From Terrimesophilobacter sp963702165 (GTDB lineage Bacteria; Actinomycetota; Actinomycetes; Actinomycetales; Microbacteriaceae), in contig OY969722.1 in NCBI GenBank assembly GCA_963702165.1, positions 124,001-188,000 on the forward strand: a DNA stretch of 64,000 bases. The letters are read 5' to 3'. Below are positions 34,158 through 43,928 of the stretch, piece after piece. Each line of letters opens with the position of its first letter. The first letter of the stretch is position 1. Position numbers and translations under genes: made by a program. The notes below the pieces were generated by a model. It saw only the letters and a list, made by a program, of their open reading frames with translations. It did no database searches and was not told where the DNA came from.

Positions 34158-36405
34158 CCTGCTGAAGCGTGACCTGCTGAAGGGCAGGCGCTGGGAGCGA
34201 ACCGGCTGGCGCACGAGCGGCATCCTGCTCGTCGCCTTCGCGGTCACCCTCGGCGGATTGCACACGATGCTGGAGGGCGTCGGCTGGTGGCTGTGGTGCA
34301 TGGTGCTGGTGGTCGTGATCCTCGGCACTGGCGTTGTCGCCCGCTGGGTGGGACTCGGACGCTGGTCACCGCTGGTGTCGACGCTCGCGCTCGCGGCGAC
34401 CATCGTCATCCGGTTCGCAGCCGACACCGCCTGGCTGGGGCTGATCCCGACTGGCGACACCATCCTCCGCTTCCGCACGCTACTGGTTGAGGCCACCTAC
34501 TCCATCACCTGGCAGAGCACGCCGGCCAACGCTGACGTGCCCATCCAGTTCGTCATGGCGCTGGGCATCGGGCCGCTGGTGCTGATTGCCGAGGCGCTCG
34601 CCTTCTCGGTGCGACTGCCCGCTCTGACCGGCATCCCGCTCGTCGCCGTGTTCCTGGTGCCAGGGCTGACTCCGGATGCCGAAACCAGCTGGCTCGCATT
34701 CATCGGCACCGCGGTCAGCTACCTGTGGCTGCTCATGTCGACTCAGCGCTCGCTGGGCTCGTACAGGGGCCTCGCTCCCGCGCTCGCAATCGGGTCAGTC
34801 GCGGTGATCGGCGGTCTTGTGCTCCCGGCGGCGCTGCCGAGCACCGAGCAGGGGATCACGGCAAGCGAATCTGGGCCGAGCATCGTCACCGGCGTCAATC
34901 CGATCGTGCGGCTCGGCGAGGACCTGAGGCGCACCGACGCCCGCCCGGTGCTCAGCTACACGACAGGATCCGGCAAGCCCTACTACTTGCGGTTGACCAC
35001 CATCAGCGACTTCAGCCAACACGGCTGGGGTCCAGAGCAACCGGTCCTCGACCCGTCGAACCGACCGCACACTGTTCCGCTCCCCAGCGGGCTGGACCCA
35101 GATGTGGCGGTGCGCGAGGAGGTCGGCTTCATCAGTGTGGGCAACCTGGCGAGCCCGTGGCTGCCGGTGCCGTACCCCATCTCAAGCGTGACCCAGCTCA
35201 CCGGCGACTGGCTCTGGGACAAGGACACCCTCACCGTCGCGAGCAACACCGACCTCGCGATCGGTGAGAACTTCACCGTGCGAAGCCATGTCATCGAGCC
35301 GACCCCCGAGCAGTTGCAGCGTGCGGGCACGACTGTCCCTGACGGCTTCGAGAAGTACCTGAAGCTGCCGGAGGTGCCGGCGATCATCACCGACACCGCA
35401 CGCGAGGTGACCGCGGGCGTCCATACGAACTACGAGAAGGCGGTCGCGCTTCAGCAGTACCTGCGCAGCCCGCTGTTCCGCTATTCGGAGCAGACGCCGG
35501 TCGTGGAGGGCTATGACGGCACCGGGGTCGACATGGTCGGGATCTTCCTGGAGCAGCGGGCCGGCTACTGTGTCCACTTCGCCTCGGCGATGGCGACGAT
35601 GGCCAGGACACTCGGCATCCCCAGCCGACTGGTCGTGGGATTCCAGCCGGGCAGCTCAACCAACTCGCCCGGCGACAGCAAGATCTTCGACGTGACCACC
35701 GACGACCTGCACTCGTGGCCGGAACTGTACTTCGACGGCATCGGCTGGGTGGCCTTCGAACCCACCCAGAGCCGCGGTCGCCTGCCCGACTATGCGAACC
35801 CTGGCCTCGGTGGGGTCCCCGCAGCGATCGGCGGCGCGATCTCCGGCGGTGCCGGTGCGCCGCGCGACGGCAGCGGTCTCGACGGCCCGGCGGCGCCATC
35901 CGGTTCGCAGGATGCCAGCTGGTTCGTCCCAGGCGGCCAGTGGAGGCTGCTGCTGCCCATCGCCGGCGCGGTGCTGCTGGTGGTCGTCCTGTCGCTGCTG
36001 CCCGCCGGCATCCGGATGCTCCGTCACCGGCGGAACGTGGCCGCACTGCGGAGCGGACGAGGCAGCGCCATGCTGGCCTGGCGGGAACTGCTGGCCACCG
36101 CCACAGACGTCGGGCTGGCGCTTCGGCGCACAGAGACCCCGCGCGAGACCGTCGAACGGCTGCGACGCGCGCGCGGCATGACCCAATCCGGACGGGACGC
36201 GGTGAACCGGATCGGGGCGGCGGTCGAGCGCGAACGCTTCGGCAGGCCCAGCGAGCTTGCCGACAGCGGTTCGCTCGCTGACGACGTTGCCATCGTGACG
36301 GCGTGCCTGCGCTCCGGCATCGCAGGGTCGGAGCGCCTTAGGGCGACGCTTTGGCCGAACTCGCTAGTGAACCGGAACGGGCGATTGGCCGCACGCACCG
36401 GATAG
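34150..36405 (+). CDS. TgpA-like transglutaminase membrane protein, copy 2
   Basis: 751 residues from ATG 34150; ATG 34123 would add nine residues and overlap more. About seven N-terminal membrane helices (residues 15-240), an extracytoplasmic transglutaminase core, one more helix near 600-622 and a cytoplasmic tail. The active site is present: Cys474 in RAGYCVHFASAMATMAR and His521 in DDLHSWPELYFDGIGW. The third position, Asp in Pseudomonas TgpA, is Glu in AFEPTQ. Family members are envelope proteases or transglutaminases. Likely partner of the adjacent DUF58 and MoxR proteins. Confidence 0.9.
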   Translation: MRDLLKRDLLKGRRWERTGWRTSGILLVAFAVTLGGLHTMLEGVGWWLWCMVLVVVILGTGVVARWVGLGRWSPLVSTLALAATIVIRFAADTAWLGLIPTGDTILRFRTLLVEATYSITWQSTPANADVPIQFVMALGIGPLVLIAEALAFSVRLPALTGIPLVAVFLVPGLTPDAETSWLAFIGTAVSYLWLLMSTQRSLGSYRGLAPALAIGSVAVIGGLVLPAALPSTEQGITASESGPSIVTGVNPIVRLGEDLRRTDARPVLSYTTGSGKPYYLRLTTISDFSQHGWGPEQPVLDPSNRPHTVPLPSGLDPDVAVREEVGFISVGNLASPWLPVPYPISSVTQLTGDWLWDKDTLTVASNTDLAIGENFTVRSHVIEPTPEQLQRAGTTVPDGFEKYLKLPEVPAIITDTAREVTAGVHTNYEKAVALQQYLRSPLFRYSEQTPVVEGYDGTGVDMVGIFLEQRAGYCVHFASAMATMARTLGIPSRLVVGFQPGSSTNSPGDSKIFDVTTDDLHSWPELYFDGIGWVAFEPTQSRGRLPDYANPGLGGVPAAIGGAISGGAGAPRDGSGLDGPAAPSGSQDASWFVPGGQWRLLLPIAGAVLLVVVLSLLPAGIRMLRHRRNVAALRSGRGSAMLAWRELLATATDVGLALRRTETPRETVERLRRARGMTQSGRDAVNRIGAAVERERFGRPSELADSGSLADDVAIVTACLRSGIAGSERLRATLWPNSLVNRNGRLAARTG

Positions 36406-36481
36406 CTTCGCGCCAAACCATAGGCCCAGGCCCGACCGTCTGGCAGACTCGCTCCAAGCACAGGGAAACGAGGAAAAGATA

Positions 36482-37477
36482 GTGACGATGGCGACAGGCA
36501 TCATGGGGATCGACACCTTCCACTCGTTTGCGGCGGACATCATCGGCGGCATCGAGACGGTCATCGACGGGAAGCGCGACGCCATCGAGCTGGCCCTCAC
36601 GGTGCTTCTCGCCGAGGGCCACCTGCTGATCGAGGATGTCCCCGGTGTCGGCAAGACGATGCTCGCGCGTGCGATTGCCCGTTCGGTCGACTGCACCGTG
36701 AACCGCATCCAGTTCACCCCGGACCTGCTGCCCTCCGACATCACGGGCGTCTCGGTGTACAACCAGGCCGAGCTCGAATTCCAGTTCAAGCCCGGCCCAG
36801 TGTTTGCCAACCTGGTCATCGGCGATGAGATCAACCGCGCGAGCCCGAAGACCCAGTCGGCGCTGCTGGAGTCCATGGAGGAGGGCCAGATCAGCGTCGA
36901 CGGCGCCACCTACCCGCTGGCCAGGCCGTTCACGGTCGTCGCCACGCAGAACCCGGTAGAGATGGAGGGCACCTACCCGTTGCCGGAGGCGCAGCGCGAC
37001 CGGTTCATGATCCGCATCTCGATGGGGTATCCGGATGAGGCGGCGGAAGTCACCATGCTGCGCACCAGGGAGACCTCCAGCCCCCTGGACCGCCTGACGC
37101 CGGTGGTGACGCTCGAGCAGCTCACGAGCATGATCGAGCTCGTCCGCAACATCTACGTCTCGCCAGCGGTCGAGCAGTACACGGTCGCCATCTCGCAGGA
37201 GACCCGGCGCGACCGCGACCTGCGACTCGGAGCGAGTCCTCGCGCGACCCTGCACCTCGTGAGGGCGGCGAAGGCGCGCGCCGCTCTCGACGCGCGCGAG
37301 TTCGTGCTGCCCGACGATATCGACGCCCTCGCAGTTCCCGTGCTCGGCCACCGGCTGATCGCCGCCGCGCGCGTCGCCGGCGGGGCATCCGCTTTCCAGG
37401 CCAACAGCATCGCCGACATCATTCACCGCATCGTCGCGGCGACGCCGGTGCCGCTGGGCGCAGGCGAGTCTGCCTGA
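36482..37477 (+). CDS. MoxR-family AAA+ ATPase, copy 2
   Basis: 331 residues from GTG 36482, with ATG 36488 also possible; GAGGAAAAG lies upstream. Walker A EDVPGVGKTMLARAI near residue 55, Walker B IGDEINRASPKTQSALLESMEE near 115, sensor ATQNPVEMEGTYPLPEAQRDRF. It sits between the two DUF58-TgpA pairs and is the only MoxR of this block, so it may serve both. It differs from the T7SS-linked MoxR at many positions but shares the ATPase core. Confidence 0.92.
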   Translation: MTMATGIMGIDTFHSFAADIIGGIETVIDGKRDAIELALTVLLAEGHLLIEDVPGVGKTMLARAIARSVDCTVNRIQFTPDLLPSDITGVSVYNQAELEFQFKPGPVFANLVIGDEINRASPKTQSALLESMEEGQISVDGATYPLARPFTVVATQNPVEMEGTYPLPEAQRDRFMIRISMGYPDEAAEVTMLRTRETSSPLDRLTPVVTLEQLTSMIELVRNIYVSPAVEQYTVAISQETRRDRDLRLGASPRATLHLVRAAKARAALDAREFVLPDDIDALAVPVLGHRLIAAARVAGGASAFQANSIADIIHRIVAATPVPLGAGESA

Positions 37478-37481
37478 CGCC

Positions 37482-38762
37482 ATGCGTCGATCCACACGGG
37501 GGTGGGGCCCCAGGTCGCGAGCCAGACTCCTGCTTCGCGGCTACGCGCTGCTGGTTGTCGGTGCCGGGCTGGGTCTGGCCGCCTACCCGGTCGGTCGGAT
37601 CGAACTGCTCTACCTGGGTTCGCTGCTGGTGGCGCTTCCGCTGTTCGCACTCGTGTTCGTGCGCTTCCGCAGGCTCCGGATGGGCGTTGCGCGCCGGTTC
37701 TCACCGCCGCTGGCCACCGCAGGAGAACCGGTGCTGGCCCGTATCGAAGTGCGCAACCTGGCTGGCTCGCGCACTCCGGAGTCGACCTGGTACGACGTGC
37801 TGCCATGGCGACCGTTCGGCACCAGAACCGGTCGGTTGCGGGCCCTGTCCGCGCACCGCAGCGCGGCCAGCCGCGGCACCGCGACGATCGTCGAGTACAC
37901 CTTCACGCCACCGCGCCGCGGCATCGTCGAACTCGGCCCGTTCGTTCTCGACTTCGCCGACCCGTTCGCCCTCGCATCCGGTGAAGCGGTGGTCGGGGAG
38001 CCGCAGAAGCTCGTCGTCACACCGGAGTTGATCGTGCTGCCGGACACCGGAGCGTCGATTCACGCCGACGAAGGTTCGGCGCGTGCGCTGCAGCGGCGGG
38101 CCAGCGGCGGCGACGACGAGCTGATGACCCGCGAGTACCGCAGCGGTGACCCCCTGCGACGCGTGCACTGGCGGGCCTCGGCGCACCACGGCGAACTCAT
38201 GGTGCGGCAGGAGGAGCAGCGCAGCCACGCCCAGGCGCGCATCCTGCTCGACACCCGCAAGAACGGGTACCGGGACACCACCCGAGCGACGCCCGAGCGG
38301 CCGGAAAGCGAGGCGTTCGAGTGGGCGGTGCGCTTCACCGGGTCGCTCGCGCTGCGCCTGCAGCGCTCGGGGTTTACTGTGCGGATCGTCGAGACCGCTG
38401 CGCGCCAGCTCGCGTCTCCCGAGCAGCTCGAGGAGTTCCTGGAGAGCCTCGCCGCCGTGAACCTGGTCGACGAGCCTCGCCGCGACGGGGCGTTCTCCCT
38501 GCTGCCCGACCCCGGACGTTCGCTTGGCAGCGTCTTCGCGGTGCTGTCGAATGCCGAACCGCACCTCGTCGATCGGCTCGCAGCACAGCGGCACCAGTTC
38601 GAAATGGCGATCGCGTTCGTCGTCGATTCACGCGTGGACACCGTCGAGCGGCCCCTGCGCGAGGCCGGGTGGGCCTGCGTGCCGGTCACGGCCGACGACG
38701 ACCCGTTCGACGCCTGGGTCGCTGCCGCTCTCGCGCGGGAGGCGCAGCTTGCGCGCGCCTGA
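37482..38762 (+). CDS. DUF58 domain membrane protein, copy 3
   Basis: 426 residues, ATG four bases after the moxR stop. Two N-terminal membrane helices (about 20-65), a beta domain, and DUF58 core REYRSGDPLRRVHWRASAHHGELMVRQEEQRSHA. The C-terminal half also aligns with copy 2 (VRIVETAARQLASPEQLEEFLESLA against VVETAMPQLGDPNRLDEFVESLA), supporting local duplication. It overlaps the next gene by 14 bases. Confidence 0.9.
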   Translation: MRRSTRGWGPRSRARLLLRGYALLVVGAGLGLAAYPVGRIELLYLGSLLVALPLFALVFVRFRRLRMGVARRFSPPLATAGEPVLARIEVRNLAGSRTPESTWYDVLPWRPFGTRTGRLRALSAHRSAASRGTATIVEYTFTPPRRGIVELGPFVLDFADPFALASGEAVVGEPQKLVVTPELIVLPDTGASIHADEGSARALQRRASGGDDELMTREYRSGDPLRRVHWRASAHHGELMVRQEEQRSHAQARILLDTRKNGYRDTTRATPERPESEAFEWAVRFTGSLALRLQRSGFTVRIVETAARQLASPEQLEEFLESLAAVNLVDEPRRDGAFSLLPDPGRSLGSVFAVLSNAEPHLVDRLAAQRHQFEMAIAFVVDSRVDTVERPLREAGWACVPVTADDDPFDAWVAAALAREAQLARA

Positions 38763-40956
38763 CAAGCGCCTGGTCGGCGAGCGACCGGCGGCGCGCAGTC
38801 TTGCGCTGCTGTTCTGCTTCGCAGCGGCGCTCGCCGGACTGCACACGATCATCGCCGACTTCGACTGGTGGTTCGTGCTCGTCCTCGTCGCGCTCGTGAT
38901 GCTCGGCATCACGGCCGGCGTGCGCGCGCTCACTCCACGCCGCTGGGCTCCGCCGCTGGTGGGGGCGCTCGGTTTCCTCGGCATCCTCACCGCGTTCTTC
39001 GCGCCGCGCACGGCCTTCCTGCTCGTGGTGCCGACCGAGGAGACGTGGGAGCGTTTCGGCACCCTCATCGGTCGCGGCTCCGACTCGATCGAGCGGCAGT
39101 CGGTGCCCGCAGTCACCGACACCGAGATCATGTTCATCCTGTGCCTGGCCGTCGGATGCCTGGTGCTGCTAGCCGACCTGCTCGCGAACGCGATCCTCAC
39201 GCCAGCTGTCGCCGGAATCCCCGTGCTGGTCGTGCTCGCCATCCCCGCGGTCACGGGACTGGACCGCACCGACCCCGTCGTGTTCGCGCTCACCGCCGTG
39301 GCGTATCTGGTGCTGTTGCGCTCGGGGTCCCCGCTGCACCAACCGGCTCTGTCCCTGACCGTCGGCGCCCTGGCGGTCACCACCGCGCTCATCGCTCCGC
39401 TCGTGCTGCCGCCAGTGGCGCAGTCCGTGCAGACGAACGACCGGTTCGGCGGCCTGCTCGCCGGCGTGAACCCGGTGCTGAACCTCGGAACCGACCTTCG
39501 CCGCGAGCTCGAACGCACCCTGCTCACCTACACCACGAGCAGCGGCGACGGCCACTACCTGCGGCTCGTGAGCCTGCAGAACTTCACCGCCGAGACCTGG
39601 GCACCGGACGAGCCGACCTTCGACACCGCCAACGTCCCGCAGCGCATGGGGGACCCGCCCGGGCTGTCGGCGGAAGTGCCGACCGAGTCCGAGAGCGTCT
39701 TCCTCGACATCGCGAGCCTGGGCAGCCCGTGGCTGCCGGTGCCATACCCGACCACCGGCATCTCCGGGCTGCGCGGGGATTGGTTCTGGGATGCCGATAC
39801 CCTGACCCTCACGAGCCCTGACGACACCGCGCGCGGGGAGGACTACCGCGCCGAGATCCTGTCCGTGCAGCCCACGCCCGCCCAGTTGGTGACCGCGGGC
39901 GAAGCGGTGCCGGTCGGCTTCGAGCGCTACACCGGCCTGCCAGTCGACCTGCCGCCTGTGATCGGTGAGGTGGCGCGCTACGTCGCATCCGACGCCGCCA
40001 GCAGCTACGAGAAGGCGATCGCCCTGCAGGAATTCTTCCGCGACGGCGAGTTCAGCTACTCGGAGCAGGCGCCAGTCGAGCAAGGCTACGACGGCAACGG
40101 GATGGACGTCATCGAGCGGTTCCTGGACGTCAAGAGCGGCTACTGCGTGCACTTCTCCTCCGCAATGGCGGTCATGGCGCGCACCCTTGGCATCCCCGCT
40201 CGCGTGGCCGTCGGAATGCTGCCCGGCGAAACCTCCGGTCAGCTCGAGGGCGGCCGCGAAGTCATCCGGGTAACCACGGCGGACCTTCACGCCTGGCCGG
40301 AGCTGTACTTCGACGGCATCGGCTGGATCCGGTTCGAACCGACCCCCGGCCGCGGATTCGTGCCCACCTACGCCGACGAAGAGACGCCCGGTGTGCCGCA
40401 AGCACCGGCGCCGATCTCTCCGCAGCCGACGACGACACCGACCGCCGCCCCCAGTCCGTCCGCGACCACCGCGCCGGGGGAGAGGCCGACGGACGACGAT
40501 CCGGCCGGATCCGAATCCGGCACCGGATGGCTGTGGTTCAGCGGCATCGTGCTCGGGACAGTGCTGCTGCTGCTGATCCCCGCCATGATCCGCGCCATCC
40601 AGCGCGCGGTACGCCTCAGCAGGCTCGAGCGCGGCCAATCGCTCGCCGACACGGGCTGGCGGGAGGTGCTGCAGACGGCGAGGGACCTCGGCAAACCGGT
40701 GGCGGACACCGCGACCCCGCGCGTCGCGGCGCGCGCCCTCGCCGGGTCGGCGCCGGTCCCCGCGCTCGCCGGGACACTGTCCGCCATCGAACGGGAGGCC
40801 TACGCACCACCATCGAGCCTCGCTCCCGGGAAGCGCAGTGCCGATCAGGTGCGCGAGGTGCTCAGCGGGCTGCACGCGAGCGCGAGCCTGAATGCGAGGC
40901 TGCGCGCCCTGTTCGCGCCGCGCTCGATCTGGCAGCCGATCACTCGAACGCGATGA
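38749..40956 (+). CDS. TgpA-like transglutaminase membrane protein, copy 3
   Basis: 735 residues from TTG 38749, inside the end of the DUF58 gene; a start after the DUF58 stop would remove part of the first membrane helix. Six or seven N-terminal helices, a periplasm-like transglutaminase domain with Cys466 (KSGYCVHFSSAMAVMAR) and His514 (ADLHAWPELYFDGIGW), a Thr/Pro/Ala-rich linker, one helix near 600 and a cytoplasmic tail. As in copy 2 the third catalytic position is Glu (RFEPTPGRG). The last 17 bases overlap the end of the convergent ABC ATPase gene. Confidence 0.89.
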   Translation: MRAPDKRLVGERPAARSLALLFCFAAALAGLHTIIADFDWWFVLVLVALVMLGITAGVRALTPRRWAPPLVGALGFLGILTAFFAPRTAFLLVVPTEETWERFGTLIGRGSDSIERQSVPAVTDTEIMFILCLAVGCLVLLADLLANAILTPAVAGIPVLVVLAIPAVTGLDRTDPVVFALTAVAYLVLLRSGSPLHQPALSLTVGALAVTTALIAPLVLPPVAQSVQTNDRFGGLLAGVNPVLNLGTDLRRELERTLLTYTTSSGDGHYLRLVSLQNFTAETWAPDEPTFDTANVPQRMGDPPGLSAEVPTESESVFLDIASLGSPWLPVPYPTTGISGLRGDWFWDADTLTLTSPDDTARGEDYRAEILSVQPTPAQLVTAGEAVPVGFERYTGLPVDLPPVIGEVARYVASDAASSYEKAIALQEFFRDGEFSYSEQAPVEQGYDGNGMDVIERFLDVKSGYCVHFSSAMAVMARTLGIPARVAVGMLPGETSGQLEGGREVIRVTTADLHAWPELYFDGIGWIRFEPTPGRGFVPTYADEETPGVPQAPAPISPQPTTTPTAAPSPSATTAPGERPTDDDPAGSESGTGWLWFSGIVLGTVLLLLIPAMIRAIQRAVRLSRLERGQSLADTGWREVLQTARDLGKPVADTATPRVAARALAGSAPVPALAGTLSAIEREAYAPPSSLAPGKRSADQVREVLSGLHASASLNARLRALFAPRSIWQPITRTR

Positions 40957-41701
40957 TCGGCCGTCGCGTCACCGGATGCGTGAGCACCGTCGCCTCTACC
41001 CGGTAGACCTCACGGATCAGGTCCGGCGTCAGCACCTCGGCCGGTGCACCCTCTGCGACCACCCGGCCGGCCGCGAGCGCGACGACGTGATCGGCATACC
41101 CTGCCGCGAGGCTCAGGTCGTGTAATGCCGCGAACACCGTCGCACCGTCGTCGGCGAGGCGCCGCAGCAGGGCGAGGGTGTCCAGTTGCGCCCGGATGTC
41201 GAGGTGGTTGGTCGGCTCGTCCAACAACAGCAGGCGCGGCTCCTGGGCGAGAGCGCGCGCGAGCTGGACCCGCTGGCGTTCCCCTCCGCTCAGCGTCGAG
41301 TAGTCCCGATCGGCGAATTCGGTCATGCCCACGGTGGCCAGCGACCGGTCGATGACATCGTCCTCTGGCGCGGCGGGAGCCAGCAGCGGGCGGTGCGGCG
41401 TCCGGCCGAGTTCTACGGCGGAGCGCACGTCGAGGCTGAACTCGGTCGTGACGTCCTGCTCGACGACGGCGAGCATCCGGGCCCGCGCTCGTCTGGGCAT
41501 GGCCAGCAGGTCCTCGCGGTCGAAGCGTGCGTTCCCGCCAGCCGGGATCACCCCCGCGATGCCGCGCAGCAGCGTCGACTTGCCCGCGCCGTTGGGTCCG
41601 ACCAGTGCGCTCACCGCGCCGGCGGGCAGACTGAGGTCGACCGGATGCACGATCACCCGGTCCCGGATGGCGACGGTGAAGTCGCGCAGAGCGAGGCTCA
41701 C
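40940..41701 (-). CDS. ABC transporter ATP-binding protein, putative F420-0 importer
   Basis: 253 residues, GTG start overlapping the permease stop. Walker A GPNGAGKST near residue 35, Q-loop VVEQDVTTEF, signature LSGGERQRVQLARAL near 139, Walker B RLLLLDEPTNHLDIR and switch His in ALHDLSLAAGY. It is of the iron-siderophore/B12 (FecE/BtuD) type. It forms a three-gene minus-strand cassette with the permease and binding protein, matching the actinomycete cassette proposed to import coenzyme F420-0. Siderophore or cobalamin uptake is the alternative. Confidence 0.85.
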   Translation of the reverse strand: MSLALRDFTVAIRDRVIVHPVDLSLPAGAVSALVGPNGAGKSTLLRGIAGVIPAGGNARFDREDLLAMPRRARARMLAVVEQDVTTEFSLDVRSAVELGRTPHRPLLAPAAPEDDVIDRSLATVGMTEFADRDYSTLSGGERQRVQLARALAQEPRLLLLDEPTNHLDIRAQLDTLALLRRLADDGATVFAALHDLSLAAGYADHVVALAAGRVVAEGAPAEVLTPDLIREVYRVEATVLTHPVTRRPIIAFE

Positions 41702-42717
41702 GTGCTGCTCCTCCGGCGGGCCAGGAGCACCGCGAACACCGGTGCGCCGAGGATGGCGGTGACGATGCCGACCGGCAGCTCGCGCGGGTCGAACACGGTG
41801 CGCGCGATGGTGTCGGCCCAGACCAGCACGATCGCCCCGAGCATGGCGACGAGCGGCAGCAGCACCCGGTGCCTGGCGCCCACCATGAGCCGCACCGCGT
41901 GGGGGAGCACCAGTCCGATGAACCCGATCGAGCCGCTCACCGACACCATGGCGCCGGTGAGCAGCGCGGTGAACACCAGCAGCACCCAGCGTGCGCCGGT
42001 GACGTTGATGCCAAGCGCAGCGGCCGCTGAGTCGCCGAACGCGAACCCATCGAGCAGCCGGCCGGCGAGCAGCACCGGGACGCCCACGACGACCAGCGCG
42101 CCCACGGAGATGACCACCGCCTGCCAGTTCGCGCCGGCGAGGGAACCCAGCAGCCAGTTCAGGATCTCCCGGAACGAGTCACCCTTCGCCGACCAGAAGA
42201 TGACGAAGCTCGTGAGCGCGGCCGCGAGAGCGGACACCGCGACGCCCGCGAGCACGGTGCGGGTCGGCGACAAAGGCCCTGCGGCGCTCGCGAGCAGGAG
42301 CGTCGCGACGAGCGCCGCTAGCGCACCGGCGAACGCGGCGATCGGCAGCAGCACAGAAACGCCGATGATGAGCACCGTGACGGCACCGAGGGATGCGCCG
42401 GCGGAGAGCCCCAACAGGTACGGGTCGGCGAGCGGGTTCCGGGTGATGGCCTGCATCACCGCGCCGCTGATGGCGAGCCCCGCGCCGACCGCAGCCGCGG
42501 TGAGCACGCGCGGCAGCCGCAGCTCCCAGACGATGCCGTCGCGCAGCGGCGAGAGGGTGGCCTCGCCGAAACCCAGGTGCGCCGCGATGCTCGCAAGCAC
42601 ATCGCCGGGCCGGATGTCGGCCGCGCCCAGGCAGACGGCCGCGATGATCGTCGCCACCAGCACGGCGGCAAGCAGCGCACCCCAGCCCCAGTTCAGCAGA
42701 CGATTTCGCGCGCGCAT
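41698..42717 (-). CDS. FecCD-family ABC permease, putative F420-0 importer
   Basis: 339 residues with about ten membrane helices. FecCD/BtuC features: RLPRVLTAAAVGAGLAISGAVMQ near residue 70, NPLADPYLLGLSAGASLGAV near 95 and the coupling region SGSIGFIGLVLPHAVRL near 262. As the only permease of the cassette it should form a homodimer. It lies three bases after the binding-protein gene and overlaps the ATPase start, so the three are one operon. The substrate assignment rests on the binding protein and the F420 context. Confidence 0.87.
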   Translation of the reverse strand: MRARNRLLNWGWGALLAAVLVATIIAAVCLGAADIRPGDVLASIAAHLGFGEATLSPLRDGIVWELRLPRVLTAAAVGAGLAISGAVMQAITRNPLADPYLLGLSAGASLGAVTVLIIGVSVLLPIAAFAGALAALVATLLLASAAGPLSPTRTVLAGVAVSALAAALTSFVIFWSAKGDSFREILNWLLGSLAGANWQAVVISVGALVVVGVPVLLAGRLLDGFAFGDSAAAALGINVTGARWVLLVFTALLTGAMVSVSGSIGFIGLVLPHAVRLMVGARHRVLLPLVAMLGAIVLVWADTIARTVFDPRELPVGIVTAILGAPVFAVLLARRRSST

Positions 42718-42720
42718 CCG

Positions 42721-43698
42721 CTACTCGAGCCCGAGCTTGTCGAGCTGCTCGAGGATGCTTCCGACCGCCTGCACGTTGCGCACCCCTGCCTCGCCCGCAG
42801 CGAACGGGACGATGATGAACCTGTCGTTCTGCACGGCATCGAGCGCAGCCGTCGCGGCGTTCGCCTTGAGGTAGTCGATCTTGGATGCTGCGGTGTTCCA
42901 GGCCGCATCCACCAGCACGATCACGTCCGGGTTCGCCTCGATCACCGACTCCCAGCCGATCGACACCCAGGTGTCGTCAGCCTTCACGATGTTGGTGAGT
43001 CCCGCCGCATCGAGCATCATCTCCGGCGCCCCGATGCCCGCGCCGACGTACGGGGTGTCCTTGCCGGAGGAGTACCACAGCGCGGTCAGCCCCGCCGTCG
43101 ACGGTTCGAGCTGGTCGAGCGCGTCGCGCTGCTCGGCGATGAGCTCGGTCGCGGCGTCCTCTGCGCCGAAGACGACCCCGGCTTCCTTGAACTCGTCGAA
43201 GAGCACGTCGAAGGTCATCCGCGACGGTTGGTAGCCCTTCTCCTTGCACGCCGACGGCGGCACATAGCTGCCGACGCCGAGCCCGGCCAGCACCGTGCGA
43301 TCACCGGCGGCGTCCGCGGTCAGATTCGATTCCCAGCCGGCGAACACGAAATCCGGCTCGAGGTCGAGCAGTGCTTCCTGGCTCGGCACCCCGTCGCTGA
43401 TGACCGGGATGTCTGCGGCCGCGGCCTGCCACCGCGCGGGCACCGGGCCATCCTGGAACGCCATGCCGATGATGCGGTTCTGGAGCCCAAGGGCGAGCAG
43501 CAGCTCGGTCGTGGTCGACTTGATCGTGACAATTCGCTCAGGCGGGTCACCCACCTCGAACGTGAAGCCGCAGTTGTCGATCGTGCCGGACGCTGAAGGT
43601 TCCGGCGCGACGGGCGTGACAGGACTCGAGCAACCGGCCAGCGAGAAAATGGCGAGGGCGGCGCAAAGCCCGCCGAATGTGCTGAAAAGACGGGGCAT
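42721..43698 (-). CDS. ABC transporter substrate-binding lipoprotein, putative F420-0 importer
   Basis: 325 residues from ATG 43698 (GTGAGG upstream; the longer in-frame extension lacks support). Signal peptide with lipobox SLAGC (Cys near 22). Class III binding fold typical of metal-chelate/B12 receptors: NCGFTFEVGDPPERIVTIKS near 41, ELLLALGLQNRIIGMAFQDGP near 63-83, SQEALLDLEPDFVFAGWESN near 105. The IKSTTTELLLALG and FQDGPVP wording matches, from memory, the family defined as F420-0 binding proteins in actinomycetes that keep cofE but lack the rest of the pathway. That identification is not experimentally proven. Confidence 0.8.
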   Translation of the reverse strand: MPRLFSTFGGLCAALAIFSLAGCSSPVTPVAPEPSASGTIDNCGFTFEVGDPPERIVTIKSTTTELLLALGLQNRIIGMAFQDGPVPARWQAAAADIPVISDGVPSQEALLDLEPDFVFAGWESNLTADAAGDRTVLAGLGVGSYVPPSACKEKGYQPSRMTFDVLFDEFKEAGVVFGAEDAATELIAEQRDALDQLEPSTAGLTALWYSSGKDTPYVGAGIGAPEMMLDAAGLTNIVKADDTWVSIGWESVIEANPDVIVLVDAAWNTAASKIDYLKANAATAALDAVQNDRFIIVPFAAGEAGVRNVQAVGSILEQLDKLGLE

Positions 43699-43928
43699 GA
43701 GAGCCTCACGGAGTCGAAGGGAACGGCACAAGGATGGCGGCTCAAGCGTGCCGACCGAGGACCTGCCGCCCCAACTCACGGGGAAAACTCACCGCACCAG
43801 ATCCGGTGCGAGGGTCCGCTTCAAATCTAGCGAAGATTACCGTTCACAATGGCCGCATTCACCGGTAGGTTTGCGCCAACCACAAACTCGCGCACCCCAA
43901 TGGAGTGGGCAATCGAGCGGAGGAACAA
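43699..43928. promoter_or_regulatory. Divergent control region between F420-0 importer and catabolic cluster
   Basis: 230 bases with no gene. It contains a CGCACC/GGTGCG hairpin (43793-43810) and a short inverted repeat AATCTAGCGAAGATT (43822-43836). On the minus strand the importer mRNA could carry a ~120-base leader with these hairpins, but it matches no riboswitch I know (no THI or B12 box). GGAGGA precedes the nitrilase TTG start. Shared control of the two divergent units is plausible. Confidence 0.4.

Noticed and set aside
43699..43928. TPP or cobalamin riboswitch in the divergent region
   Set aside because: The conserved THI box and B12 box sequences are absent; only generic hairpins are present.
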